A stretch of 64,000 bases of DNA from Serripes groenlandicus (GCA_031761405.1 JASEVX010000011.1:37759048-37823047), one strand, 5' to 3'. Counted from the first letter of the stretch, positions 38,901-49,799 are shown. Numbers and translations: made by a program. The notes: generated by a model not told the origin, from the letters alone.

Positions 38901-40347
38901 ATGCGTTTAAGATTGAAACATCAATTGCAAGCAGAATACGGTTTTGAAGTAAAATCCAACCTGTGTTTAAAGAACAACCATGGGAAGCCAATAAGCTGGT
39001 CTTTGTTCACAGATGGTCTTTAATTACAGGGTAATCTATACAGAAAATAAATTAATATTTGGGAAATTAAAAATATGGTCGCAAAGGACAGGGAATTGCT
39101 ATTCCAATGTGGTCTTTAGCACCGGTTCGACTTTAATTCCTTGATATATTCCAGCATCCTACAATTACACAGGCATAGTGACAGATCACTGTGTGGACTT
39201 TACAGAGAAACACCTGAAATTAAAACCAGGTAGGCAATATTAAACAACTCCCCACATACGAAACATTTGCAGCAGACGACTTTGCAAACGTGTAGGAATA
39301 AAATGTGGTAAATACATATAAAGGAAAGTGTAATTACTGAGTAGAGTTGAAAGCATAATGGCAAATGGAGAAATTGCTCGAACTATTTTTCATAAACCGT
39401 CTGCCTGCTGCAAATGCGTCACAATGCGCCTGCAAGAGGAAAAGGGTTAACCATTGATCTCCCTAAAAGTTACACTCGGTTAAATAGCCAACCTGTATTC
39501 AGCAGCCAGTCGAATATTAATTAAAAGAATATTTTTATATATTTAAGCCGTTCCACGAGAAAACCAACAGTCTGGTATTTGCGTAATATATCGACCCATA
39601 ATAGCCTGCGCAGTCGGCGCAGGCTAATCCGGGCCGACACATTCCGTCTCAGGGGGATAGAGGTATAGAGTAATGATAACTGAAACAGAAAATCCACCAT
39701 AGGCGAAAAGTCTCTGTCCAGGTTAGCATACAAGCATACGCTGATCCGGGTCGATGCTTTACGCAGAGTCCACATTGTTGGTTTTCTCGTGGGACGGCTC
39801 ACTTTATTAGTATAAACTAGCAACATGTCTTCAGGAGCCATATTTCAACTTTTCCCTGAGCGGTTGTCTTATACGAGTTTAACCGTTTAACCAATAAAGT
39901 CACAATTAAACAAGCAACCATCTTTAATTAAGAAGACAATGTATATATATTTAGTATGCCCTTTAAGGGAACAAACTCTATTTTTAGATCCAATTTTCAT
40001 CGAAAGTAATGTTTTGTTGTTTTGTCAAATAGTTTTAATCATAGCACACACAGTGAATGATAATTATAAAGTTTGATCTCACAGATATTTTCATTTATTT
40101 AATGGCTGTGAATTTTACAGATACATTATAGAATCTGATATTAGTTTCTGTGGCTGTTTTGCCATATTTAGACGTTAATTTCACGCACAGTTCTCTGTTT
40201 ACTCTTTAAGGTGACTATGTGAAGTTAAAGATATTGAGTCGAGGTGGACGCATAGGATTTGGATGGACTAAACCGTCAAGATTTTCCACGAAGAAATGGG
40301 GATTTTTTCCAATGATGAAGTTATCCTTTATCCAAAGTAAATCATAA
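23946..40347 (+). CDS. spliced host gene ending in an SH3-like domain (eight exons)
   Basis: Exons inferred at 23946-24070, 26689-26896, 31019-31126, 32542-32633, 34040-34124, 35629-35710, 39155-39229 and 40211-40347. All have AG acceptors and GT donors (mostly GTAAGT, GTAAGG or GTGAGT), and the codon phase is preserved at every junction, which is hard to get by chance. Exons 2-4 encode charged helices likely to form a coiled coil (KQKADLKKLIKR, ESLKESITDRINEKIKEAL). The last two encode an SH3-like fold: HCVDFTEKHLKLKPGDYVKL, then GW, then KKWGFFPMMKLSFI. About 300 residues are recovered; the 5' end is uncertain. A cytosolic scaffold or adaptor is likely; I cannot name the family. Introns are packed with SINEs, palindromic elements and minisatellites. 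Confidence 0.65.
24860..25025. mobile_element. diverged palindromic element, family C-like
   Basis: ATCATTGTGGCAAAAGGACAAACTGCTC faces TTTCCATTTGCCACAATAAG. Degenerate; assignment is tentative. Confidence 0.35.
25393..25665 (-). repeat. tRNA-headed SINE, family 2, minus orientation
   Basis: Begins ATTGATTGATTTATTGGGAT and TACGCCGTTTTAAACAATTG, continues with CACGGCGGCTAGTTCACC and CAACTGGCTGCTTTTTCACA, and ends in a reverse tRNA-like head (GATCGAACTCACAA ... CTACCGACTGA). The same layout occurs at 42410 and 51280. Confidence 0.7.
25691..25945. mobile_element. palindromic element family B, copy 1
   Basis: About 250 bp with long inverted ends: GATATCGAGGGCTTGGCGTG facing CACGCCAAGCCCTCGATAT, and a central hairpin TAGGTGCCATTGCTC ... 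GAGCAATGGCACCTA. Further copies at 51658 and 57114. No coding capacity: a non-autonomous (MITE-like) element. Confidence 0.8.
26060..26550 (+). repeat. SINE family 1 with its 3' body expanded into a 70-bp tandem array
   Basis: GACTGGCTGGTGTCAGAATA recurs at 26181, 26251, 26321 (one base changed), 26391 and 26461, exactly 70 bp apart; each unit ends ACGCCGTGATATAA. The usual ending (CTGAACAATTGTTGAAAGC) occurs once after the last unit. Confidence 0.85.
28114..28348. mobile_element. short element with ATGCCCCCGRAAT inverted ends
   Basis: ATGCCCCCGGAAT at the left faces ATTCGGGGGCAT at the right. Inside are direct repeats of GACCTTGACCTTTGACCT-type sequence. Intronic. Confidence 0.6.
29395..29850 (+). 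repeat. SINE family 1 with its body expanded into a 43-44-bp tandem array
   Basis: About eight units of CAGGTCCAGTACTGGTTAT plus TATCCAGGATACGCCGTGAT, followed by the normal SINE ending (GTTGAAAGCGGCATC). It is the same SINE segment as in the 70-bp array but a different unit length. Confidence 0.85.
31752..31990 (+). repeat. SINE family 1, near complete
   Basis: Head GCCGCGGTTGTGTAGTGATA, body TAGTAATGGCTGCCCTCCTA and CATAACGACTGACTGGCTGG, ending ACGCCGTTATATAACTGAAC and GTTGAAAGCGGCGTAAAAC. Confidence 0.75.
32062..32127. repeat. intronic foldback (about 23-bp arms)
   Basis: CACAGGGACTTGCTCCTCTA faces TAGGGGAGCAAGTCCCTGTG with one mismatch, separated by about 20 bp. Could form a hairpin in the pre-mRNA. 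Confidence 0.8.
32890..33033. mobile_element. family D repeat (ends in AAACCTGTGCTAAAGAC)
   Basis: Inverted ends CAAACCTGTGCTAAAGACAA and TTGGTCTTTAAACACAGGTT. Related copies at 34130-34270, 34530-34710 and 38945-39140. Confidence 0.55.
33165..33800. repeat. about 40-bp minisatellite inside an intron
   Basis: About 16 units of the type AAACGTGTTATTCCATGAAG plus ATACACAGAAATGTT, mostly 39-41 bp with shorter variants. Open frames of up to 116 codons are repeat products. Confidence 0.9.
34130..34270. mobile_element. family D repeat
   Basis: GCGCTAAAGACACCAC at the left and ATTAACACAGGTTTCACTGT at the right match the other family D copies. Confidence 0.45.
34285..34425 (-). repeat. SINE family 1 fragment, minus orientation
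   Basis: AAGCCGTTTTCAACCAGAGT, then TTATATCACG and CATCAGTCGTTATGC, the reverse of the SINE body. Confidence 0.5.
34530..34710. mobile_element. family D repeat
   Basis: CTGTATTTAAAGACCACAAT to GTGGTCTTTAGCACAGGTTT; inverted ends of the family. Confidence 0.5.
36312..36540. mobile_element. palindromic element family C, near-complete copy
   Basis: TAACCCTTTCCCACATACAA and GCAGCAGACGACTTTGAAAA face CAAAAGTCGACTGCTGCAGA and GGTGGGAAAGGGTTAA; the centre is GGAGAAATTGCTCG with its complement. About 230 bp, non-coding. Confidence 0.75.
38565..38890 (-). repeat. SINE family 1, minus orientation, with a second tRNA-like segment
   Basis: TATGCAGCTTTCAACAATG, TGACCATTTATCCTGACA and GAGTCAGTCGTAATTC are the reversed body. 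From 38800, GCTAGGCAAGAACATGTGCC and GAGGATCGAATCTGGGA resemble the head region seen near 61450. Confidence 0.55.
38945..39140. mobile_element. family D repeat
   Basis: CCAACCTGTGTTTAAAGAAC to GTGGTCTTTAGCACCGGTTC; it ends a few bases before the acceptor of the exon at 39155. Confidence 0.5.
39240..39450. mobile_element. palindromic element family C
   Basis: CCCCACATACG and GCAGCAGACGACTTTGCAAA at the left, GGAGAAATTGCTCG in the centre, AAAAGGGTTAA at the right. It begins right after the donor of the exon ending at 39229. Confidence 0.6.
39544..39801. mobile_element. palindromic element family A, copy 2
   Basis: AGCCGTTCCACGAGAAAACC faces GGTTTTCTCGTGGGACGGCT over about 260 bp; inner arms include GCGCAGGCTAATCC and ATCGACCC/GGGTCGAT. 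No coding capacity. Confidence 0.8.
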
Positions 40348-40371
40348 ATGTACATAGTTCTATTAAATAAA
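40211..40371 (+). CDS. last exon of the SH3-like gene, with stop and poly(A) signal
   Basis: Acceptor CTCTTTAAG at 40210, then 44 codons (DYVKLKILSRGGRIGFGW ... WGFFPMMKLSFI) to TAA at 40345-40347 and AATAAA at 40366-40371. The WGFFP and GD motifs are the core of the SH3-like call. Confidence 0.65.
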
Positions 40372-40469
40372 GTTCGAAACGTCTATTGAGTTTTGAGCTT
40401 GTAATCGTTGTTTCGAATTAGTATGTATCTACCATTGGAAAGAAGAGGGATATTATAAGAAGGAACAGC

Positions 40470-41195
40470 GAAATAATGGCTGACCTCTGTTGCTTACAGT
40501 GAGGGTCTATGGCAAATATGTTTATACCATACATGTAATGCCTGACACCTGTTGCTAACAGTGAGGATCTATGGCCAACGTTTTTGTACCATAATGTTTG
40601 ATATATTTTGCTAACAATGAGGGTCAACCTTTTTGTACTATAACGTCTGACATATGTTGCTAACAGTGAGGGTCAACCTTTTTGTACTATAACGTCTGAC
40701 ATATGTTGCTAACAGTGAGGGTCAACCTTTTTGTACTATAACGTCTGACATATGTTGCTAACAGTGAGGGTTAACCTTTTTGTACTATAACGTCTGATAT
40801 CTGTTGATAACAGTGAGAGTCTATGGCAAACCTTTTTATTATATAAGGTCTGACATCTGTTGCTAACCGTGAGGTTATATGGCCAACCTTTTTCTACTAA
40901 AATGTCTAACATCTGTTGATAACAGTGAGAGTCTATGGCAAACCTTTTTATTATATAAGGTCTGACATATGTTGATAACAGTGTGGGTTTATGGCAAACC
41001 TTTGTGTACTATAATGTCGAACATCTGTTGCTAACAGTGAGAGTCTATGGCAAACAGTTGTGTACAATAATATTTGACGTCTGTTCCTAACATTGAGGGT
41101 TTATGGCAAACGTTTTAATATAAATAATCTCTGACCTCTGTGGCTAACAGTAAGGGTCTATGGTAAATGTTTTGATATACAATGTCTGGATTCAA
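40470..41195. repeat. 49-60-bp minisatellite downstream of the SH3-like gene
   Basis: About 13 units built from TGTTGCTAACAGTGAGGGTC and AACCTTTTTGTACTATAACG; some units contain an extra TATGGCA segment, making the period variable. Confidence 0.9.
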
Positions 41196-41199
41196 TAAT

Positions 41200-42080
41200 T
41201 ATATGATGAAGGACAGTTCTTCCTGAGTTTTAAATCAAAACCGGTTGGAACACAAAAGAGTTGTCTTTATAGCTTTAAACATGCTACATATACTCCGTGT
41301 CCAAAGGGCGCTGAAATTATTGTTGTATGCCTGACACTATAATTTGATGGTAAGGGCAGCTAACTCCTAGCAATATTTAAGAAATACCATAGCTGCAAGT
41401 TTATTAATCATCGCATTCATTGACAATAGTTCAATAATAGATAATACTTCCGAGATATTTTTCCGTGAAAATACGAGTATATCCCGAAGCAGATTTTCAG
41501 TTCTTATCATTGAAAAGGATACACTTTTATGCTTGACGTTGTTCTACTGTATCCACATAATCATTTGACATACATAGGTCGGTGCAGCATCTTTAGAAAC
41601 AATGTGGACAAAAACAAAAACAAATTTAAAACAAGCATTTTGTCTACCATTTCCCATAATGTTTAATGATCTTAAATCTGAATTTAAAAATTCGAATTTT
41701 CCAGATATTACAAGTTGATAAAGACGACTCTTGCATTTTCAAATTGGACCACTCCATTTGTCGTCAAATATGACATTTTGTGAATGTCTAAGTGGCACAC
41801 AATTCAGATTTCAGGAGAGATAGGTCGTTACGAGCTGTCTCATCTGAATCTGTATTGATTGCAAACGCCTTTAATTACCTTTGGCAGTGAAAGGGTTAAG
41901 GATTTACTCAAACCAGACAACTATTTAACTATCATATAAAGTAAGCATATCAATGTGAAATGTTCATTGACTTATATAGAACAGCCATCAATCAAAAAAG
42001 GACGGGGTCACATGTCAAATAGTATCCCAGTCACAATGATATAGGCCCGACTCTTTACTCATCTGACTTGGTGTATCGCA
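41200..42080. other. no gene seen
   Basis: AT-rich DNA without long frames or clear repeats. Confidence 0.4.
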
Positions 42081-42084
42081 TAAC

Positions 42085-42370
42085 ATATGATAAGCGCACT
42101 GGATTAGAGACAATGTGTCCCAGGTTCGACTGATGCTTGTGTGGTACCTATAGCCAGTAGTTCAGTCGATAGCGACTATGGCGAACCCCAGCTTGGACAA
42201 TACTCTTTCCGACATTTGACAAACGTCGCTGTGACACCAATGTCTTTCACCAATGGGCTTACAGTCTATGTGGAAAAGCAGTCGGTTGCTTGGAAAAGTC
42301 TGTTGTGTGAAGTACTGGTGTGAGAAAGCGATGAAATGAATAGGCGAACTGGCGTTAAACCCAAATCAAT
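42085..42370 (+). repeat. tRNA-headed SINE, family 2, plus orientation
   Basis: AGTAGTTCAGTCGATAGCGA (A-box-like), then TTTGACAAACGTCGCTGTGA, CACCAATGGGCTTACAG, and the tail GGCGTTAAACCCAAATCAAT. It includes an unlikely 60-codon frame. Confidence 0.5.
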
Positions 42371-42409
42371 TAATCAACCTATGGACACGACTCATTTATC
42401 ATACTCGTT

Positions 42410-42695
42410 AGTTTGATTGATGGGGGCTTAACGCCATTTTCAACATTTTATCAGTTATCTCATGGCGGCCGGTTCACTTACCCATGGGTGTCCTAGCTTC
42501 CTCACATAACTTCTTTACAGTATAGGCAACTGACTGCTTTTCCACATATACTGTTACTCGATTGGTGGAAGACGACTGACAGCTGTCTTACAGTCTTTTG
42601 TGAAAAATCTGATTGTTGGCCGAGTTAAGGTTTCATACTCACAACCTCTGGATTGACACCCATCGTCGCCACAGACTGAGCTGTCGGGCTTAGCA
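42410..42695 (-). repeat. tRNA-headed SINE, family 2, minus orientation
   Basis: GATTGATGGGGGCTTAACGCC, CATGGCGGCCGGTTCACTTA, CAACTGACTGCTTTTCCACA and a reverse head ending CACAGACTGAGCTGTCGGG. Confidence 0.65.
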
Positions 42696-42969
42696 TGCTA
42701 GTAAGTAACGGAGTCATCGTCGTGTACTGTCACAGTGACATAATATAAATTAAGATGAAACGGCCCTAAACGACTTCCGAAAATATTGTGACAAAAGGAA
42801 AAATTGGTCGTAATTAGCGTGTTCAATTCTATACAATAATTATACTTATGCTTATAGATCTTTTCAAAGTCGTCCGATGCAGATGTGTTGTATGTAGGAA
42901 ATGGTTAACGAAATGCATCTTCATGTCACACATTCTTAACCCTTATCCAGCTGTTCGTGAGATAAACAA

Positions 42970-43150
42970 TTGATTGATTGTTTGGTGTTTTACGCCACTT
43001 TTAACTATTGTCCGGTTCTATCACGCCGTGTCCTTGGTAAGTTACCGGTACTAATGCTCCATTTATCTTGACACCAATTCAGTCAGTCGGTTGTAATAAT
43101 AACCCCGCAACACTGAGAGCAGCCATTACTACCATTTTTAAAGCGAGTAT
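42970..43150 (-). repeat. SINE family 1, minus orientation
   Basis: TTGATTGTTTGGTGTTTTAC, ACGCCGTGTCCTTGGTAAG, TTATCTTGACACCAATTCAG and AGCAGCCATTACTACCATT are the reversed body. Confidence 0.65.
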
Positions 43151-44021
43151 ACAATTACAACTACGTCAAGACAAATGTGCGCATTTGTGCAGTCTAATCT
43201 AAATACATAGTTCATACATATAAGTTCATTAGAACGGGTAAACAGTCAAAAATGATCTTCATCTGCCAGTGATGTGCAGATTTGCAATAAAGCAGGTACA
43301 TGTATACTAGTAAAATAATACCGGTTGTGGGAAAGCAGTGACCTAAGGAATATCGTGAGTAATTTCTCCTTTTTCAACATTGTTTTCAGGTCTAGTCACT
43401 AATGATAGTTTACTTATAATCATGTACTCAAAGTAGTATGCTTCAGAGTTGTTATATGGCGGAAAAAAGGGTTTAAAACAAAAAGATCGAACGGCAAATA
43501 ACCGTTAAACAACTGTTAACATGTACACACGATACAAACAATAAGATAAACAATAAAGCTGTTTCAGGATGAATAAAGGGAATGAATGATACACAACGAG
43601 CCACATTAGACGAAAATGGGTCATATGGCAAAATTGTCCGTACAGTGAAGATCAAGGCGAGTCTGTGAACACGTACAGTATCACAGCAATCTTTATTGTG
43701 TGTCTTGGACATTGATATAAATCTAGATGTGACATCTGTAAAAAAAGATCGAACTGAATCCTCAATATATTTCGCTTATACATCATTTAGAAAAAAGTTA
43801 AAGGAAAATTGACAACGCCGTCTCAATTTATCTGTCGCGGTTCATATAGAATTACCAGTCATTGTACAATGATTATGTATGTTTACTACAAACCCTTATC
43901 TTATTGTTTATTAGAAACGTCACACGGAAAACGATCGTCGAAGGTTTTCGTATTGATGGACTGGTTTTCTTAACGACTTACATGCAATACTTCATAGCCG
44001 TCGGTAGTTGGTCGTTACTGT

Positions 44022-44297
44022 ACATGTATTCTACGAGAAAACCAAAATCAACATGGTGGACTCTGCGTAAAGTATCGACCCGGATCAGCTAAAGCATGCC
44101 TAACAGGCTAACCCGGACAGACAGTTTTCGCCTCCTGTGGATTTGCTGCTTCAGGAATAACAATTTATTCCTCTATACCTCTATCCCCCTGACGGAATGT
44201 GTCGGCCCGGATTAGCCTGCGTGGACTGCGCAGGCTGATCTGGTACGATACATTACGCAGCGTCGATACTGTTGGTTTTCTCGTGGATCGGCTCATA
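44022..44297. mobile_element. palindromic element family A, copy 3
   Basis: Left tip partly decayed (TCTACGAGAAAACC); right end GGTTTTCTCGTGGATCGGCT intact; inner GCGTGGACTGCGCAGGCTGA. Confidence 0.75.
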
Positions 44298-44379
44298 TGA
44301 TTACACTGACTGTTTTATTGGATTTCAACGTCGTTTTTCCAGCGGTTTTACAGTAACATTACGGCAGTCAATTTAGCTA

Positions 44380-44520
44380 AGGTATGTATTCTGGCTTTCT
44401 GTCATCTGCTGTTCGGACAATATTCTTCACAATGATTTTCGTCAATAATCATTAAAGAAAGAATGGGCAAGCAGAGGTTCGAACTCGCGACTCCTGGATT
44501 GATATCTGCCATTGTTCGCG
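44380..44520 (-). repeat. tRNA-headed SINE fragment
   Basis: GGTTCGAACTCGCGACTCCT and GATTGATATCTGCC match the head of family 2 in reverse. Confidence 0.4.
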
Positions 44521-44794
44521 TAAAAGTTACCATGGCTCAACATAGAATGTTCAATATTCCTGTAGGAGTATATGGTGAATATGGAAGATCACGATCAGAT
44601 TGCGTGGGTGATTAGTTTGATCTGATTCTTCTATTGTCGCAAAGACCCGAAGATCGCTTTTCAAGTACCGTGGCTCAAATAGATTGATGGTTCAGTTTCA
44701 AAAAAGATTCAGATATATCCCGACGTTTCATGTGTAAGTTTTCTTTCTTTTCTTTCATTTCCCACAATTTATACAAAAAGCATGTCACAAAATC

Positions 44795-44870
44795 AATTAG
44801 TTACCAGTACTATTGGTCCATTTATCCTGACACCATTCAGTCAGTCGTAATGCTAATTAAATACAGCTGA
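44795..44870 (-). repeat. SINE family 1 fragment
   Basis: TTACCAGTACTATTGGTCCA and TTATCCTGACACCATTCAG; short reversed body piece. Confidence 0.45.
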
Positions 44871-45089
44871 TTCACTGACATACACTTATAAATGAGCCAG
44901 AGCATAGACAAGGTTCTAGTTGACATTTCTGAACAGTGTAATGCCTGATCATGATTGTCATGTGTTGTCTAATCAGGATACACAGGCTGTTTTGGTTCTT
45001 TACTGCTCAACAGCGCCAACTGAAACCTTTACTCATGCACTGGCCCGAATGTATATCTAAACCATGTCAAACTGACATGGACCGAGTCC

Positions 45090-45301
45090 TAGAAGAGACG
45101 CGGGCTGTCAATATAGTGGTTGTGAGTTAGAACCTCAGTTTGGCCAACATATTTTACGACGTTTGACAACAGTCTCTGTGACAAGCATCATTCGCAAGTG
45201 GTATGGAAAGTCTGTTGCGTGGAGTTCTGGTGTGAGAAAATTAGGACATACATGAGTAGATGTACTGTCCGCCGTGATATGCCTGAAAAATGGTATAAAA
45301 C

Positions 45302-45335
<34 letters not shown>

Positions 45336-45336
45336 C
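45090..45336 (+). repeat. tRNA-headed SINE, family 2, with (CAAT)n tail
   Basis: GTTGTGAGTTAGAACCTCAG, ACGACGTTTGACAACAGTCT, CCGCCGTGATATGCCTGAAA, then CAATCAATCAATCAATC. Confidence 0.55.
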
Positions 45337-45345
45337 TGAGATGGG

Positions 45346-45560
45346 TCTCTGCGTGGTGTAGTGGTTGAAGTGTCCACATTAGGAGCTGGATAACACCATT
45401 CGATCTCCAGTCGGGTCACACCGGAAGCTTTCATCCTCTGCGCCCCTTTTTATTGTGATAGCATTGCGGCTGACTTATCAGTGTCGGGATTAAATATAAT
45501 CAATTGGACTGGTCAATTACCCAGGAAACGCCGTGATATAACTAAAATCCTGTCGACTCA
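45346..45560 (+). repeat. SINE family 1 inserted beside the family 2 copy
   Basis: Head CTCTGCGTGGTGTAGTGGTT, body GACTTATCAGTGTCGGGATT, ACCCAGGAAACGCCGTGATA. Open frames at 45481-45869 start inside it and look fortuitous. Confidence 0.6.
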
Positions 45561-46770
45561 AAGTCTCACCAGAGTAAGCATCCCGCTAAAAATAGCCGTA
45601 GAAGAAACTGGCAAAACTAAAGATCGCAGCTTCATGATCTGTCTGATACACTGTGTTAAGAAATAATGTTTATATCTGATAAAAGCGTTAAGCTATGTTA
45701 TAAGGGTAGGAAAGAACCTAGATGTCATTTAGTTAAACTATGGGATAATGATCATTCTTTGATCCTACAGATAGCAGACAGAGTCTATCACGCATGTCTG
45801 ACAATGGTGCTAAATTGCACAATACCTATAAACACCTTTATCTTAACCCTTTCCAAACTGTTGAAGTAACTTAGCAGACGACGTTTACACACATTGTGAC
45901 CACACGTGAAATTGCTCATATTGATCAAGTTTTGCTTGTGTCACATTTTTTAAACTATATTAAAGGATGACATCGTCGATTTTATTCATACTGATTTCTT
46001 TTCAAATGTTTAACTCCTTGTTTTCAAAGTCATCGACGAAGATTTAATGAATGTGAGGAGAGTTAAATATATTTCATCATTTTTGTTTCCCTTTGTATAA
46101 CAATGCTAAACTATTATATTTCTTAATAATTATTGTTAGTAGCAAGGTAACTATTGATGTCAACTTAATCATTTACTTAAATGCAGTTAACCATTCAACA
46201 TGTTGGCAAAAATATGGAAACTCTCTCTTGATAAAAGAATATTTATTGAATAAAGTTGAAAACATCGTGGCAAGTGGAAACTTGATAATTATGAATATCT
46301 TTTCCAATTGTCGTACTCTTTTCAAATATCGTCTGCTACAGAAGCGTCAGCACGAGTAGTGATGCGTGAATGGGCATTACTTCAAATATCTCTTTCTGAA
46401 GTAGCTCTCCATTACTGAACACCATTTCGGGTGTAGAGAGATTTCTTGATATGCGTAGAGTGTGTACATAATTTCAACAAAAGCACATGCACCTTTGGAA
46501 TATTAAAAAAATGTATGGACTGTTTCCAATGTTTGACTTCAATAAGATATTTGTGATCGGTAAAATCCTTGTCCGAATGTAGTCCGTGATCTGGAGTAAG
46601 CCCCTTGCTGGCCACACTAGCAGTGCTTTGATCGATCAGGTAGTTTATGCTAGAACAACGTTGCAAGCTAAGAACGCATATTCCGTACCTTTCCAGAACT
46701 GCATGTCTTCACTTGACATAAAAATATGTTTACCTACAATCTATGAACTAATATTAAGATCAAGATAATT

Positions 46771-47035
46771 TGGACCGCATTGGTGGTGTATTGGTAGTAC
46801 GTCCGCCTCAGGAGCGGGAGGTCACGTGTTTAATCCCCGGCAAAGTCAACCCAAATACGTTAAAATGGTAGTAGAGACTGCCCTACTAGGCACTCAGGGT
46901 TGCGGGGGTTAGCATTACGACTGAATTGCTGGTGTCAGGATAAATGGACCAGTATTACTGGTAACTTACCCAGGAAACGCCGTGCTATAACTGAACAATT
47001 GTTGAAAGTGGCTTAAACACAAATCAATCCATTAA
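46771..47035 (+). repeat. SINE family 1, near-complete copy
   Basis: Head GCATTGGTGGTGTATTGGTA with B box GTGTTTAATCCCCGG, body ATTACGACTGAATTGCTGGT, CCCAGGAAACGCCGTGCTAT, end CAATTGTTGAAAGTGGC and an AATCAATCC tail. Confidence 0.75.
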
Positions 47036-47489
47036 TCATTATAATTTGGGTATGTACTGTTGCCTTGACCTACATATCTACATGTACGTTAAATAACTTT
47101 ATTCATACGCGGTTCAGAACATTAAATAACTACTTTTCACTAAAATCATAATGAACGAACAAGAACATACTTGGATAAGAATCTTTAGAAAAAAAGTTCA
47201 GCCCGTGTTCCATATATATAAGACAAACACGCATGCTGACCATGTCGTACGAAAAACCAACCCTCGCGTATTTGCGGCCGGCGAAAATCCAAACAAGCCT
47301 GTATTTCCGTGCAATCTGATCAGGAGCATTCACGTTCACAATACATCCATGTAAACCTCAGCGGTGATCACAATCCTTTTATTCGAATGTCTTTAAATCT
47401 AAATTGCCAATTGATTGAAGAAAACAACAAGACGAAAGTCGGTTTTCGCGTGACATGGTTCGTTTAGTCTAGACATCTTTTACCGATAT

Positions 47490-49165
47490 AGAGTAGACAG
47501 TTATATGAGCCGTGCCACGAGTTTATGTTACAAGTGTTTAACCTGATCAGACTGTGTGCGGATCCACGAGTTTATGTTACAAGTGTTTAACCTGATCAGA
47601 CTGTGTGCGGATCCACGAGTTTATGTTACAAGTGTTTAACCTGATCAGACTGTGTGCGGATCCACGAGTTTATGTTACAAGTGTTTAACCTGATCAGACT
47701 GTGTGCGGATCCACGAGTTTATGTTACAAGTGTTTAACCTGATCAGACTGTGTGCGGATCCACGAGTTTATGTTACAAGTGTTTAACCTGATCAGACTGT
47801 GTGCGGATCCACGAGTTTATGTTACAAGTGTTTAACCTGATCAGACTGTGTGCGGATCCACGAGTTTATGTTACAAGTGTTTAACCTGATCAGACTGTGT
47901 GCGGATCCACGAGTTTATGTTACAAGTGTTTAACCTGATCAGACTGTGTGCGGATCCACGAGTTTATGTTACAAGTGTTTAACCTGATCAGACTGTGTGG
48001 ATCCACGAGTTTATGTTACAAGTGTTTAACCTGATCAGACTGTGTGCGGATCCACGAGTTTATGTTACAAGTGTTTAACCTGATCAGACTGTGTGGATCC
48101 ACGAGTTTATGTTACAAGTGTTTAACCTGATCAGACTGTGTGGATCCACGAGTTTATGTTACAAGTGTTTAACCTGATCAGACTGTGTGCGGATCCACGA
48201 GTTTATGTTACAAGTGTTTAACCTGATCAGACTGTGTGCGGATCCACGAGTTTATGTTACAAGTGTTTAACCTGATCAGACTGTGTGCGGATCCACGAGT
48301 TTATGTTACAAGTGTTTAACCTGATCAGACTGTGTGCGGATCCACGAGTTTATGTTACAAGTGTATAACCTGATCAGACTGTGTGCGGATCCACGAGTTT
48401 ATGTTACAAGTGTTTAACCTGATCAGACTGTGTGCGGATCCACGAGTTTATGTTACAAGTGTTTAACCTGATCAGACTGTGTGCGGATCCACGAGTTTAT
48501 GTTACAAGTGTTTAACCTGATCAGACTGTGTGCGGATCCACGAGTTTATGTTACAAGTGTTTAACCTGATCAGACTGTGTGCGGATCCACGAGTTTATGT
48601 TACAAGTGTTTAACCTGATCAGACTGTGTGCGGATCCACGAGTTTATGTTACAAGTGTTTAACCTGATCAGACTGTGTGGATCCACGAGTTTATGTTACA
48701 AGTGTTTAACCTGATCAGACTGTGTGCGGATCCACGAGTTTATGTTACAAGTGTTTAACCTGATCAGACTGTGTGGATCCACGAGTTTATGTTACAAGTG
48801 TTTAACCTGATCAGACTGTGTGGATCCACGAGTTTATGTTACAAGTGTTTAACCTGATCAGACTGTGTGCGGATCCACGAGTTTATGTTACAAGTGTTTA
48901 ACCTGATCAGACTGTGTGCGGATCCACGAGTTTATGTTACAAGTGTTTAACCTGATCAGACTGTGTGCGGATCCACGAGTTTATGTTACAAGTGTTTAAC
49001 CTGATCAGACTGTGTGCGGATCCACGAGTTTATGTTACAAGTGTATAACCTGATCAGACTGTGTGCGGATCCACGAGTTTATGTTACAAGTGTATAACCT
49101 GATCAGACTGTGCGGATCCACGAGTTTATGTTACACGTGTATATCTTGATCAGACTGTGCGGATC
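47490..49165. repeat. 49-bp satellite with a 680-bp higher-order period
   Basis: About 34 nearly identical units containing GGATCCACGAGTTTATG, TTACAAGTGTTTAACC and TGATCAGACTGTGTGC. Three 47-bp variants that lack two bases before GGATCC (47991, 48091, 48141) recur exactly 680 bp later (48671, 48771, 48821), and a GTGTATAACC variant at 48361 recurs at 49041. So 14 units (11 of 49 bp, 3 of 47 bp) form a higher-order repeat. The array starts inside the tip of a family A element (ATGAGCCGTGCCACGAG). Confidence 0.95.
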
Positions 49166-49281
49166 CATGGACTGTTCTGGATTTATCCTGTGAATAAAAG
49201 ACAATTCGAACACTTTCTCATTGACTGGCTCAAATGTGTTATATTCGTTTCGATTTAAGGCCATATTATTATCCAATGTGT

Positions 49282-49550
49282 ATATCAGCCGTTCCATGAG
49301 CAAACCAATATTGTGGACTCTGTGCTATGTATCGACCCAGATCAGCCTGCGCAATCTGCGCAGGCTAATCCGGGCCGACACATTCGTCTCAGTGGGATCA
49401 AGTTATTGAGTAATGATTCCTGAAACAGAAAATGCACAGGAGGCGAAAAGTGTGTGTTCGGGTTTAGCCTCGTTGCATGCTTAAGCTGATCTGGGTCGAT
49501 ACTTTACGCAGAGTCCACAATGTTGGTTTTCTTGTGGGACGGCTCATATG
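49282..49550. mobile_element. palindromic element family A, copy 4
   Basis: CAGCCGTTCCATGAGCAAAC to TTTTCTTGTGGGACGGCTCA; 100 bp past the end of the satellite. Confidence 0.75.
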
Positions 49551-49799
49551 GTATGAGCCTGTCCATTTGTAAAAGTACAAATTGGCTGTTGAGAACAGTG
49601 TAGATACAGAGCAGCATATGCATCCGCATCCGCATCCACATCCGCATTCGCATAGTCTGATCAATATAAACACTTTACACATAATTACATATACATACCT
49701 CGTTTGGAGATTATGTAAACATGTGTATATTCTGATAACACGGATATATAAAAATACCAACTTGTACATTTTCCTATGGCCGGATCCATATAGATTTTA

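Noticed and set aside
45481..45869. Two consecutive short frames as a host gene
   Set aside because: The first starts within a SINE and neither has recognisable features or splice context.
47490..49165. CRISPR-like array
   Set aside because: The 49-bp units abut directly with no unique spacers, and the context is animal DNA; it is a satellite.
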